This document shows positions 15,599-23,821 of a stretch of 64,000 bases of DNA, piece after piece. The stretch comes from Pseudomonadota bacterium. GTDB lineage: Bacteria > Pseudomonadota > Gammaproteobacteria > Burkholderiales > Burkholderiaceae_D. The stretch's first letter is position 1. Each line of letters starts with the position of its first letter. Under the pieces are notes generated by a model. It did not search any database. It had not been told where the DNA came from and saw only the letters and a list, made by a program, of their open reading frames with translations. A program made the translations under genes and the position numbers. The stretch is taken from positions 1 through 64,000 of the forward strand of contig JAEXJM010000021.1 in the NCBI GenBank assembly GCA_023449275.1, written 5' to 3'.

Positions 15599-17379
15599 AC
15601 AAATACAGATGTCAGTGCGCCGATGTTTTGCGTTCTATTTCGGATTTCAGCAACTATTTCGCTTGCTTCTGTTGATGGGGCGTACACAGTGATGTTCTGA
15701 GTAACAGACGGTGCGGACTGCGACACTTTCGTGGTAGCGGGTGCGACGCTGTAAGCGGCAGGCTGAACACGCGGCATGATGACGTTTGGCGTCCTGCTTG
15801 CTTCTGCGTATGTCGCGTTTCGGCTGTTTTTCAAATGTTCTTCTCGCATCCCCTTCAACCGCGCCCCCATCTCTGCGGCACTTATGGATGCCCTATTCCC
15901 TTGTGTCCCGTGCCAATAGCTCAATCCTGTATCAGGATTAGCGACAGATGCCCATTGGGTAGCAATGGCCTTGATCGCACCATTCAGATTGTTGTTGCGA
16001 CCTTCTATATAATTCCTTGTTGCTGGCAAGCTGTTCATGAGCGCTATTGCAAGCCTGTCCTGATTTTCTTCGTTGAAAAGGTCTGATTCTTTCAAACCGG
16101 CAAGTCTTGTTGCTCGTCGTAAAGTCGCGGGGATAAATTGATACTTGCCTGCCGCGTTGAAATCCTTGTTCTTCTGACTTTGAAGCACATCTCCAATGGT
16201 CATGTTTACAAGATTGCGAGTTCCAACTCCGCCGCCTTTTGCCTTTCCAAGGTTTACGCTGTTGTAACTCCCCTCACCGCGGCCAATCAAATCTAAAGTT
16301 GCTCGTTCGGCATCGCTAACGCCACCTTTCACATTTGCAGACGATCCACTAGCCTCTTTTTTGACCTGATCTGCTTCATACTGGTAATCGGTATTCCCTG
16401 TCTCACCTACCCCAGCGAAATAGCCAAAAATTCCGGCATCTTCACCGCTCTTTATTTTCTTATCGACGCTTTCCCCAAACTTCTTGAATTTTTCAAGAAC
16501 AGGAGCAAATGCCGCTTGCGCGATGTTTTTCAGCGACGTGAAAATTTTCCCGATCTGCAAAATAACGTCTGTCAACGCTCCAACCGCCGGAACCATTGCG
16601 CTGACTGCATTACCCAGACCGTCAAACAGCCCGAAATTCTCGTTGATTTTCAGGACAGAATCCGTCAGCGCATTTTCCATTTCGGTCATCGCGCCAGACA
16701 GTTTTTCGGTGCTGGCAGCCATTTCGCGTGATGCTGCCGCTTGTCTTTTCAGCGATTCTGCCTGTTCACTGGCATCGCTTCGGGTTGCCATATCGGCAAG
16801 CGCAGGAGAAATTCCGCGAGACATCATCAGCTGCATAGCGCTTTCTCTGTCGCCGCCCGTGAATCCAAGTGCAAATTCCCCTGCTTCGATCGCCATATCG
16901 TACAGGTCGCGTGCCTTTCCCTGCGCGTCCATGACAGAAACACCAAGATCAGTAAAGGCTTTGGTAATGCCGGTCAGCTCGCCGCCGTATTTCAGGGCTG
17001 CAAATGATCCGGCAAGGTCATCGACGATGCTGTTCGCTTCGCTGGCAGAGTACCCAAGCGCCTTGAACTGGTTTTGCATTGCCCTGATGCTCTTTTCGGA
17101 TTGTCCGCTGCGAACAGCCATCTGACCAAGCAGCAGGTTCGCTTCCGATACGCGCTTGATGAACGACACGACAGCGCCGGCGGATAGGACAAGTCCGAAG
17201 GTACCGGCAAGACGTTTCAGGGACGAAACAAGCGCGTTTCCGGACACCTCGCCGGTGTCTTTCAGCCCTTCCAGCCCTTCTTCTGCCTTGTTCGCGGCTT
17301 TTTCGACGTTTTCAAGTTCCTTGACCGCGCCGGACGCTTTTACGTCCAGCTCGAGAGTAAATTTTTCGGATTCAGCCAT
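15595..17379 (-). CDS. Tape measure protein with C-terminal muramidase domain
   Basis: The product is 594 residues. The N-terminal ~300 residues are helical with coiled coils (GAVKELENVEKAANKAEEGL) and a central hydrophobic region (GNAVSAMVPAVGALTDVIL), as expected for a tail-length ruler. From about residue 360 a lysozyme-like domain appears: LIGRGEGSYNSVNLGK with the likely catalytic Glu, and FNAAGKYQFIPATLRRA, resembling lambda-R-type muramidases. It would cut peptidoglycan locally during DNA injection. At under 600 residues it predicts a short tail. Confidence 0.8.
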   Translation of the reverse strand: MAESEKFTLELDVKASGAVKELENVEKAANKAEEGLEGLKDTGEVSGNALVSSLKRLAGTFGLVLSAGAVVSFIKRVSEANLLLGQMAVRSGQSEKSIRAMQNQFKALGYSASEANSIVDDLAGSFAALKYGGELTGITKAFTDLGVSVMDAQGKARDLYDMAIEAGEFALGFTGGDRESAMQLMMSRGISPALADMATRSDASEQAESLKRQAAASREMAASTEKLSGAMTEMENALTDSVLKINENFGLFDGLGNAVSAMVPAVGALTDVILQIGKIFTSLKNIAQAAFAPVLEKFKKFGESVDKKIKSGEDAGIFGYFAGVGETGNTDYQYEADQVKKEASGSSANVKGGVSDAERATLDLIGRGEGSYNSVNLGKAKGGGVGTRNLVNMTIGDVLQSQKNKDFNAAGKYQFIPATLRRATRLAGLKESDLFNEENQDRLAIALMNSLPATRNYIEGRNNNLNGAIKAIATQWASVANPDTGLSYWHGTQGNRASISAAEMGARLKGMREEHLKNSRNATYAEASRTPNVIMPRVQPAAYSVAPATTKVSQSAPSVTQNITVYAPSTEASEIVAEIRNRTQNIGALTSVFV

Positions 17380-17614
17380 TTTTCTGCGCTCTGTATTGTT
17401 CGATCAATGCGTTGTTGTACCGGTTGACGCACGCCACTTCGTACATCTTGTAAAGGTCATGGCATCCATAAACGGTTTGAAGTTCATGCAATGTCGCCAG
17501 CCGTTCGGACATGACCATGCCGATGGCAGGCGACACCGCTACATAGCTTATCTGGTGGACAGATACGCCGAAGTTCATCAGCCCTTCAAACTCTGGACGC
17601 CGCTGATAAAAAAA
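17372..17614 (-). CDS. Tail assembly chaperone extension, reached by -1 frameshift
   Basis: This frame lies one base behind the preceding gene. Slippage on the seven-T run (minus-strand bases 17614 to 17608) joins it in frame, giving FFYQRRPEFEGLMNFGV and running to the tape measure start, which it overlaps by 8 bp. The fused product would be about 213 residues. This is the G/GT arrangement used by lambda and many tailed phages. Alternatively the downstream part could start at the ATG at 17578. Confidence 0.65.
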   Translation of the reverse strand, partial: FFYQRRPEFEGLMNFGVSVHQISYVAVSPAIGMVMSERLATLHELQTVYGCHDLYKMYEVACVNRYNNALIEQYRAQKNG

Positions 17615-18012
17615 TTGAGATGCAGTTCGATGGTTTTCATGCGAAGCATCATCAGGGTGCCGATTTCCTCGATGTCGTTTTCCGTCAGCTTCCGGCAAAA
17701 ATCGTTCTTGCACTTGAGCTGCCAGCACGACTTCATTTCATCCAACAACGGCTTCATGCGCTCCGGATCGGCTTTCATCATCAGTTGAATGATCGCCGAA
17801 CCGCCTGCCTGCGCCAGCAATTCAAGGTTTCCCGCTTTGCCGACAAGCCCTTGCAGGCTTGCCAGCGAGTTATCCTTGTCAGCGTCTATCAGCACACCTG
17901 CAAGACGGTACGCATACCATTCGCCCTGTTCGGCGGACATTTCGGTGATGCGGAACACCTTGCCCGCATCACGACCACCGGTGATCTCCACGTCTGTAAA
18001 TTCTCGTGCCAT
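17578..18012 (-). CDS. Tail assembly chaperone (G-like)
   Basis: The 144-residue, mostly helical protein (REFTDVEITGGRDAGKVFRI, then SAEQGEWYAYRLAGVL) lies between the tube gene and the tape measure, the fixed position of tail assembly chaperones. Near its 3' end the codons AAT TTT TTT ATC form a T TTT TTT slippery site, 30 bp before the stop, allowing the longer GT-type product. Confidence 0.75.
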   Translation of the reverse strand: MAREFTDVEITGGRDAGKVFRITEMSAEQGEWYAYRLAGVLIDADKDNSLASLQGLVGKAGNLELLAQAGGSAIIQLMMKADPERMKPLLDEMKSCWQLKCKNDFCRKLTENDIEEIGTLMMLRMKTIELHLNFFISGVQSLKG

Positions 18013-18020
18013 GCATCACC

Positions 18021-18452
18021 TCAAATCTTTGCCGGGGTGATTTTTCCCCAGTGAATGACGTACTGCTTCGGTTCCTGTACACGGTTGTGCGGCGCGACAG
18101 GCGTGTACGTCTGCATGACGCCTTTCGACAACGTGTAGGATTGTCCGGTCGCCGGAACCTCGATGACCGCCGTCAGCCACAGGACTTCTTTCTGTGACTG
18201 AGCGTACTGATAGATCGTGTCGAACACCTCGACAGAATCGGAATCAGCTTGCAGTTGAATGGTCTGTGGAACGATGTGAGGCGTATAGCCTGCCGACATG
18301 TTGCCATCAACCCCCATGCGGGTTTCAGCGGTCTGCACAGATTCCACCGTAAATGCTGTATCCGACGCGAAGCCTTGAACCCGCACGCCAGCATACAAAC
18401 CCTCGGCAGAAATCGTGAACTTCGAGTTTGCGGAAGTAATCGTTTTCGTCAT
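18021..18452 (-). CDS. Tail tube protein (DUF3277)
   Basis: The 143-residue product has the features of DUF3277 tube proteins: VRVQGFASDTAFTVESVQTA, ETRMGVDGNMSAG and a C-terminal YVIHWGKI. Its place directly after the DUF3383 sheath supports identification as the inner tube of the contractile tail. Confidence 0.8.
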   Translation of the reverse strand: MTKTITSANSKFTISAEGLYAGVRVQGFASDTAFTVESVQTAETRMGVDGNMSAGYTPHIVPQTIQLQADSDSVEVFDTIYQYAQSQKEVLWLTAVIEVPATGQSYTLSKGVMQTYTPVAPHNRVQEPKQYVIHWGKITPAKI

Positions 18453-18460
18453 GCTTCACC

Positions 18461-19939
18461 TCACCGGACGACAATGGATGCAACGGTGATCTGCTGGATA
18501 GAGCCGCCGTCCATGTAATAGAGAGAAATAGGAGGAGACTGGCGCTGGCCTCTGATCTGTGCCGTTGCTTCGCCGATGTACAGGTAGTAACCCTGCGTTT
18601 GCAGCTCGGTCGAAATGTCGAAGCCGAGTGCGGAAATGATTTGTGCTTTCTGGTTATCGGACAGCGTGACGCCGATGCGGATAGTGCCGTTGTTCAGCGC
18701 CTCGTTGATCGGGTCAGTGCATGCCAGACGGATAAGCGCATTGCCTTCGTCGTTGTACGGCAGCGAGTTGACAGAAGTCAGCAGGGTAGCAATCGCCAGT
18801 TGCAGCTGTGCGTTCAGGTAAATCTGGTTGACGTAGGTATCCGCAAAACCATAGTCAGAACCTGGTAGCTGGCTGTTGTACAGGAAATTGAACGTATTGC
18901 CTTCTCCTGCTGCGGAATAGGCCCCGTAATACGTGTAACCGTTCGCCAGCAGCGTTTCCGCGTCTTGCAGACTGTTCACCGTCGCAGCAAGACCGGATTG
19001 AGACTTGAACGCAAGGTCAATGCGACCGTTGTATCGTGTCCAGTCAATAGATGCGATGCTGCCCATTGCCATAGCCGGAATGGAAATGTTGTCCCAGACA
19101 GGCAAAACCGCTTCGTACTTCATCTGTTGGCAGGTCTGGCCAAGACATTCCGAGTTTGCGACCAGCGCTTGCGGATCGTTGTCCCACGGAACGAACAGAT
19201 ACCGCTTGTTCTGTGTGTTGACCCATGCGCAAAAATCCTGCAGGTTGTCCAGCGCGTCAACGATAGTGAACGTCGCCCAGTTGAGCGAAAGCGCCTGAAT
19301 GCGATCCATCGCGGTAGTCGCCGTATCGGCAGCTGCGCCCTGCGATACCGTACCGGTAGCCAGACCAAGCGCGACTGCGCCTGAACCTGTGACTGCGCTG
19401 ATTGTGGATGCTTCGCCGGTTGCAGTAACCGTGATACGGAAACAGTTGAAAGTTGCGTCCCACGTTACTGTAGCGTCATCAGACGTGTTGAGTGCCGTGG
19501 TCAGCAATTCCGCAGCGTTGGTGAAGCTGGTCGCCGTTGACAGGTTGACGCTGTCGATGTTGTACGCCTGACCGCTGATGGTGACAGACAGCGCACCGGT
19601 GACGGCTTTCAGCTGATCCAGCGTCATGCCTGCGAGAGACGAGCCACGTACCCACGCACCGACCGCTTCAGACGCATAAGGCGTGAAGATGATCGCCTGC
19701 GGTTTTTTCGTGCTGTTGTCGAAAGACAGGAAATAATTGTCAGCCAGTGCAGCCAGAGGAGACGAACTGCCGAAATACTCGGAAACAGCGTCGGCAGAAT
19801 AGAACTGCTGCAACTGCCCGAAAGGCACGTCAGATTCGGTCGTGACGAAAACGCCGTTTAGCGCAAGCGGATTGCCGCCCGTACCGACAACACCCGGATT
19901 GATCGTCACCACCTGCGAAATCGGGATGGTTTGAGCCAT
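18461..19939 (-). CDS. Contractile tail sheath (DUF3383)
   Basis: The product is 492 residues with the DUF3383 pattern: IPISQVVTINPGVVGTGGNP at the N-terminus, FGSSSPLAALADNYFLSFD, KPQAIIFTPYA and, further on, YTYYGAYSAAGEGNTFNFL. DUF3383 proteins form the sheath in phages of this type. A strong hairpin terminator at 19951-19975 lies just ahead of its ribosome binding region (GGAGTTGTTCC). Confidence 0.85.
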   Translation of the reverse strand: MAQTIPISQVVTINPGVVGTGGNPLALNGVFVTTESDVPFGQLQQFYSADAVSEYFGSSSPLAALADNYFLSFDNSTKKPQAIIFTPYASEAVGAWVRGSSLAGMTLDQLKAVTGALSVTISGQAYNIDSVNLSTATSFTNAAELLTTALNTSDDATVTWDATFNCFRITVTATGEASTISAVTGSGAVALGLATGTVSQGAAADTATTAMDRIQALSLNWATFTIVDALDNLQDFCAWVNTQNKRYLFVPWDNDPQALVANSECLGQTCQQMKYEAVLPVWDNISIPAMAMGSIASIDWTRYNGRIDLAFKSQSGLAATVNSLQDAETLLANGYTYYGAYSAAGEGNTFNFLYNSQLPGSDYGFADTYVNQIYLNAQLQLAIATLLTSVNSLPYNDEGNALIRLACTDPINEALNNGTIRIGVTLSDNQKAQIISALGFDISTELQTQGYYLYIGEATAQIRGQRQSPPISLYYMDGGSIQQITVASIVVR

Positions 19940-19950
19940 GGAACAACTCC

Positions 19951-19975
19951 AAAAAAAAAGCCGCCCGGAGGCGGC
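19951..19975 (-). terminator. Internal terminator upstream of the sheath gene
   Basis: GCCGCC (19960-19965) pairs with GGCGGC (19970-19975), loop of 4, followed on the minus strand by nine T (19951-19959). It lies inside the late operon between the neck gene and the sheath. Confidence 0.75.
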
Positions 19976-19995
19976 AAAGAGAGGAAAAGAGAAAA

Positions 19996-20490
19996 TCAGA
20001 GCGGCACGACTGTGGTCTGCGCCTTGTCAAAAAACTGTTGCGGGACAGATACGACAGGGTTGTATTGCATCTTGATATCAACCTTCCAGCGTTCGATGTA
20101 TTGTTTTTCGCCGGAAATCAGCGGTATTTGCATCGGTTCTCCCGATACCAGCGGCTTTATATCGTTAGGAAATGCGTAATATGCATAATCGTTATTTATC
20201 AGGTTGACGAACGTTTGCGCGTTGTTGCCTGATCCTTGTCCGTAAAAGTCAACCTGCATCGTGTACTGCATCCGTGCCTTGACGTTTTGCGTCTGCGCGT
20301 CGTCCGTGTCGGTATAGCTGTTTTCCGTATATGCCAGCCGGACTTTCGACACGTTGTTCATGATGATGAACTGCACTTTCGGGGAAGGAACGCGGTTGAT
20401 CTGCCCCTGAAATACCTGAACGCCCGGCAATATGGACGTGAGGAACGTGCCAAGCGCCTGAAAAATCTGGGAATCGGTTGTATCAATCAT
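19996..20490 (-). CDS. Neck/tail terminator protein
   Basis: The 164-residue product (IFQALGTFLTSILPGVQVFQ, MQYTMQVDFYGQGSGNNAQ) has the pattern of phage neck terminator proteins of contractile tails. The family caps the tail tube at the head-tail junction. It precedes the sheath gene and overlaps the adaptor gene by 8 bp. Confidence 0.65.
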   Translation of the reverse strand: MIDTTDSQIFQALGTFLTSILPGVQVFQGQINRVPSPKVQFIIMNNVSKVRLAYTENSYTDTDDAQTQNVKARMQYTMQVDFYGQGSGNNAQTFVNLINNDYAYYAFPNDIKPLVSGEPMQIPLISGEKQYIERWKVDIKMQYNPVVSVPQQFFDKAQTTVVPL

Positions 20491-20869
20491 CTGTTTGCAA
20501 TGTCACGATGACGCAGCACCAGTCCGGCCATGTTTCCATGACCTGACTGACAAGCCATGTCTGCGGAGAACTGGCAGGGTCTTGCGGAAAAACAAGCAAA
20601 TCCGATCCGGTCTCATCCGGTCGCGAAATCGCTTTCACGTCGCCATACAGATAGACCTTGCGCATCGTGCCCTGTATGTTCAGCCCGTTGATATGCTGCA
20701 AATCCGAACCGGACAACGCCTGCACATTGGCAAGAACCGTTGTGCTTTCGTATTCCGGTACCTGCTGGAAATCGTCAGACGTGGAAAACCCGGTAGAGCG
20801 CATCCACGTCACAGACGTGTTCGGATTAACGGTTTGCGTCACCCCGTTTGCTATTTGTCGTAGGTTCAT
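20483..20869 (-). CDS. Putative head-tail connector protein
   Basis: The 128-residue beta-rich protein (MNLRQIANGVTQTVNPNTSV, TMRKVYLYGDVKAISRPDE, WLVSQVMETW) is not matched to a named family with certainty. Its position between the gp10-like and neck terminator genes suggests a head-closure or stopper role. It overlaps both neighbours. Confidence 0.5.
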   Translation of the reverse strand: MNLRQIANGVTQTVNPNTSVTWMRSTGFSTSDDFQQVPEYESTTVLANVQALSGSDLQHINGLNIQGTMRKVYLYGDVKAISRPDETGSDLLVFPQDPASSPQTWLVSQVMETWPDWCCVIVTLQTDD

Positions 20870-21390
20870 TTTTTAACGGCAATCCCTGTGCAGGTCGCCA
20901 GCATATGACCGGTGTCGATGAGTGGTTTTGTCGTCACGCCTTCTCCTCGCTGGCCTTCGGCGACCGCTCTGGCAGCATCGCCGACTGTTTTTCCGGTTAT
21001 GTCTTTGCCTTCCTTGCGCCACTGACGCAACAGCACCGTCACAGGCGACAGTTCAGGCTCAAAGACCTGCGTAATGGTTTGGCGTATGTCTCCGGCGGCT
21101 TTTTGTGCTACCAGCGTCATGCCTTGTTCTGCGCTCATTTTCCCGCGCAACACCTGAGAAACAACCTTCCCGGTCGCTCTTGCCCATTCGCTCGTCTGGG
21201 ATTCAGCCGTCGGGCGCATAAAAGGCCGAGGCGGAATGCGTGACGTGCCGTACTCGTTGTATATAGCCACTTGCGCGACTGGCACGCCGTCGTCATAACG
21301 CGCAGATTCAAACCAGCCCGCTTGTGCTAAATATTCCTCAAGCGACTTCATTCGCTTTTTCATGTCACGCAGCTTCAAAACAGTCCCCAA
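20866..21390 (-). CDS. HK97 gp10-like virion morphogenesis protein
   Basis: The 174-residue product contains AIYNEYGTSRIPPRPFMRPT, a signature of gp10-like/phage virion morphogenesis proteins involved in tail completion at the neck. It overlaps the DUF4054 gene by 16 bp. Confidence 0.75.
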   Translation of the reverse strand: MGTVLKLRDMKKRMKSLEEYLAQAGWFESARYDDGVPVAQVAIYNEYGTSRIPPRPFMRPTAESQTSEWARATGKVVSQVLRGKMSAEQGMTLVAQKAAGDIRQTITQVFEPELSPVTVLLRQWRKEGKDITGKTVGDAARAVAEGQRGEGVTTKPLIDTGHMLATCTGIAVKK

Positions 21391-21812
21391 ACATCACGGA
21401 TTGCGGAACCTTCCGGCGATCCGCCGAAGTAGAACCCACCAACGCAAATCGCTTCCAGCAGCGCGAGTAATTCCTGTCCGTAGGGCGTTTTTGACAGCCA
21501 GAACTGCCAAAAGTCTTTCGCGGGTGGTGCAAGCATTGAAACCGATACGCTGCCTTCGGTGGCGCTCTGTACCGGTCCGCCTGCGCCGTTTCCGTTCTGA
21601 ATCTGCGTCGCCATAGCGGCAATATGCGCCGTCAACAAATCAAGCGCATATTGCAGTTTTCCGTTTGAGATGAGCCAGTTGTCATAAGGGTAAATCATGA
21701 CGCTGGCTCTATCCCAATATGCTGACAACGTGTCATCCGGATAGGCGGTCGCATCAGCGAAAGCGGGGAAAAGAACGCGGAAATTTGAAACGTCAAAAAC
21801 GTGTTCACTCAT
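21375..21812 (-). CDS. Head-tail adaptor, DUF4054
   Basis: The 145-residue product shows the DUF4054 pattern: FRVLFPAFADATAYPDDTLS, LQYALDLLTAHIAAM and LLALLEAICVGGFYFGGSPE. These proteins connect portal and neck. It overlaps the upstream gene by 8 bp. Confidence 0.75.
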   Translation of the reverse strand: MSEHVFDVSNFRVLFPAFADATAYPDDTLSAYWDRASVMIYPYDNWLISNGKLQYALDLLTAHIAAMATQIQNGNGAGGPVQSATEGSVSVSMLAPPAKDFWQFWLSKTPYGQELLALLEAICVGGFYFGGSPEGSAIRDVWGLF

Positions 21813-22170
21813 CTGGTTTGCCTACTTTTGGCGGTTCGGCAAAATCGGATGGCGTCTTCTGTGCGGACGTATCCTTTTCCGCCATTTCGGACGCAACCTT
21901 TTCCGGGTCGGATTTCTTTTTGTCAACCTTGATAAAGCCTGCTTCCATATGCTTTCTGAAAGCGCCGATCTGATTCAGCGTTTCCATTTCTTCATTGGAA
22001 ACTTCGGTGACAACGCCAAGTGGCGTTACAAGGTTTTTCCTATCCATGCGCCCATGACCGCCGTTGATCTTGACCTTCTTGAGAGCAACGTTCGGCTTTT
22101 TGTCTGCGGTCGCTTTACGCCAAAGCGTGTAAACCTGATCGTTGGTCAGTGTGGAATATACGTAAGGCAT
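21805..22170 (-). CDS. Hypothetical virion-region protein
   Basis: The 121-residue hydrophilic protein (YSTLTNDQVYTLWRKATADK, then a Lys/Glu-rich C-terminus ending EPPKVGKPDE) is not recognised. It lies between the capsid and the DUF4054 adaptor, tightly packed with both, and so is probably a structural or assembly protein. Confidence 0.55.
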   Translation of the reverse strand: MPYVYSTLTNDQVYTLWRKATADKKPNVALKKVKINGGHGRMDRKNLVTPLGVVTEVSNEEMETLNQIGAFRKHMEAGFIKVDKKKSDPEKVASEMAEKDTSAQKTPSDFAEPPKVGKPDE

Positions 22171-22179
22171 GTTTCCTCC

Positions 22180-23310
22180 TTAGATACCGGAACCACGATA
22201 GACAAGCGCCGGACGTTTACAGATAACACCTGCGCACGCATTGGAGTAGGCTTCTTCGTAGCCCTTGGTCAACTGCTGAACACCCAGCGTCATGACTTTC
22301 ATCGGAACCAGCTGATCGATGGTGTTGCCGTTGTCGGTACTGTCGCCCTGATAGTTCGGTGCGAACAGGTAGAACACGTTGGCGCTGCCGTTTGCTCCAT
22401 CCAGTTCAGGCGCGGCTTCTACGGTGACATTCGAATAATTGTCTTTCAGCCAGGAATCTGCGGAAAGCCCCAGTTCGGTAGGAGTGGACAGGTAATCCAC
22501 GCAAGCCAGTGCAACCTGCAATTTGAGCGGCGTTTTCTTGACGTCGATATTGCCGCCCGCCTGTACACGCAAGCTCTGCAATGCCGTCAGCAAATCGGCG
22601 ATGATTTCGAGCGTGGTTTTGTTGGCCCATTCCGTAGAGCTACCTGCGCCTTCGGCAACGTTTTCGTAGGCCGGAAGGTTCGGATCGTTCAGGTAGCCAT
22701 AGGTGCGTCCGTTTCCGTCGTTGTAGCCATAGAAGCCGATGTAATTCCGGTTGATTTCCAGAGACTGCATCGCGCCCATGCGACGGTTTTCCACATCTGA
22801 ATAGTTCATCTTGGCAGCGCGTTTTTCGCCAAGACGACCGATTCGCATTCCGGATTCAAAACGGACAATCGTGCGGCGTTCAAAGTTGGTGTTCCACGAA
22901 CCAAGTGGGGTGTTGGTTTCATCGCCATAAGGCTGCGCAAAACCAGTGCGTTCCGAGAAGCCCTGGACGATTTCTTCGTCTTCCCAGTCGCCCAGCGTGG
23001 TGATACCGATCAGATCGTCGATCTTACGCGCCCAGGTGATGTATTGGACAAGGCCAGGTATCCATGCCTGCAAGAACTGGACTGCTACCGGGATAGATGG
23101 CGTAGAAAGCGGTGCAACAATGTCGGCATCCATCGCCATACCGTTCTGCATACGCGAATAGGCGCGATACATCTCTATGATGTCAGCCGTATCCATTGCG
23201 ATACCGATCTTTTCCAGATCGTGTACGTCCTGCAAACTGTTTACCTTGAATCCCTCAAACGGTCGTACTTTACTGGCAGGGATGAAAGAATGAATTTTCG
23301 ATGTTCTCAT
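22180..23310 (-). CDS. Major capsid protein (DUF2184)
   Basis: The 376-residue product fits the DUF2184 major capsid family. It has DTADIIEMYRAYSRMQNGMA near residue 38, VAVQFLQAWIPGLVQYITWA near 77, and the long middle region with WEDEEIVQGFSERTGFAQPY and GRLGEKRAAKMNYSDVENRR. It forms the icosahedral shell. The cement protein gene precedes it by 9 bp. Confidence 0.85.
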   Translation of the reverse strand: MRTSKIHSFIPASKVRPFEGFKVNSLQDVHDLEKIGIAMDTADIIEMYRAYSRMQNGMAMDADIVAPLSTPSIPVAVQFLQAWIPGLVQYITWARKIDDLIGITTLGDWEDEEIVQGFSERTGFAQPYGDETNTPLGSWNTNFERRTIVRFESGMRIGRLGEKRAAKMNYSDVENRRMGAMQSLEINRNYIGFYGYNDGNGRTYGYLNDPNLPAYENVAEGAGSSTEWANKTTLEIIADLLTALQSLRVQAGGNIDVKKTPLKLQVALACVDYLSTPTELGLSADSWLKDNYSNVTVEAAPELDGANGSANVFYLFAPNYQGDSTDNGNTIDQLVPMKVMTLGVQQLTKGYEEAYSNACAGVICKRPALVYRGSGI

Positions 23311-23319
23311 GTTTTTTCC

Positions 23320-23817
23320 TTATTCAGTCAATTCAACGACCGCCAAACCGGCTCCGTCCGTGTTGAAACGAACCACGCGGGAATTTGGGATGAGCGTGTA
23401 ACCTTCGGTAGCTGTTCCAGTCGTATTGGCCTGCAAGGTACCGTTAGTCTGCGAAAACTCGATCTGATTGCCGATCGCTGCCTGATTGGTAAGCGATACA
23501 AGAATGCCGCTGGTGAATGTGACGCCTTCGACGACCGTGTTGTTCGGGATGGTAGTGGACGGTTCCAGAGTGCCGGCGGGCGTGCCATACAGGCCGTACT
23601 GTTTGGAGTTGGCGAGAATGCCGGCGAAAACACCGGTTCCGCCAACAGTGAACTGCCCGTTCTGTCCAGCTACATGTGTCATTGCTGAACCGATGACGTT
23701 GTAAGTGGCGGTCGATGTGTTCAAAACGCCCGCCTGCGCTCTGACAGGACCGGAAAGCACGATGTCGCCGACGATGCCAGTCGTCTGGAACTGGCGAATG
23801 GTTTTCTGAACTGCCAT
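23320..23817 (-). CDS. Capsid cement / decoration protein (Gp24-like)
   Basis: The 165-residue Gly/Thr/Ala/Val-rich beta protein (TTGIVGDIVLSGPVRAQAGV, ILANSKQYGLYG) resembles structural cement proteins encoded immediately before DUF2184 capsids. It likely stabilises the expanded shell. Confidence 0.7.
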   Translation of the reverse strand: MAVQKTIRQFQTTGIVGDIVLSGPVRAQAGVLNTSTATYNVIGSAMTHVAGQNGQFTVGGTGVFAGILANSKQYGLYGTPAGTLEPSTTIPNNTVVEGVTFTSGILVSLTNQAAIGNQIEFSQTNGTLQANTTGTATEGYTLIPNSRVVRFNTDGAGLAVVELTE

Positions 23818-23821
23818 GTGA

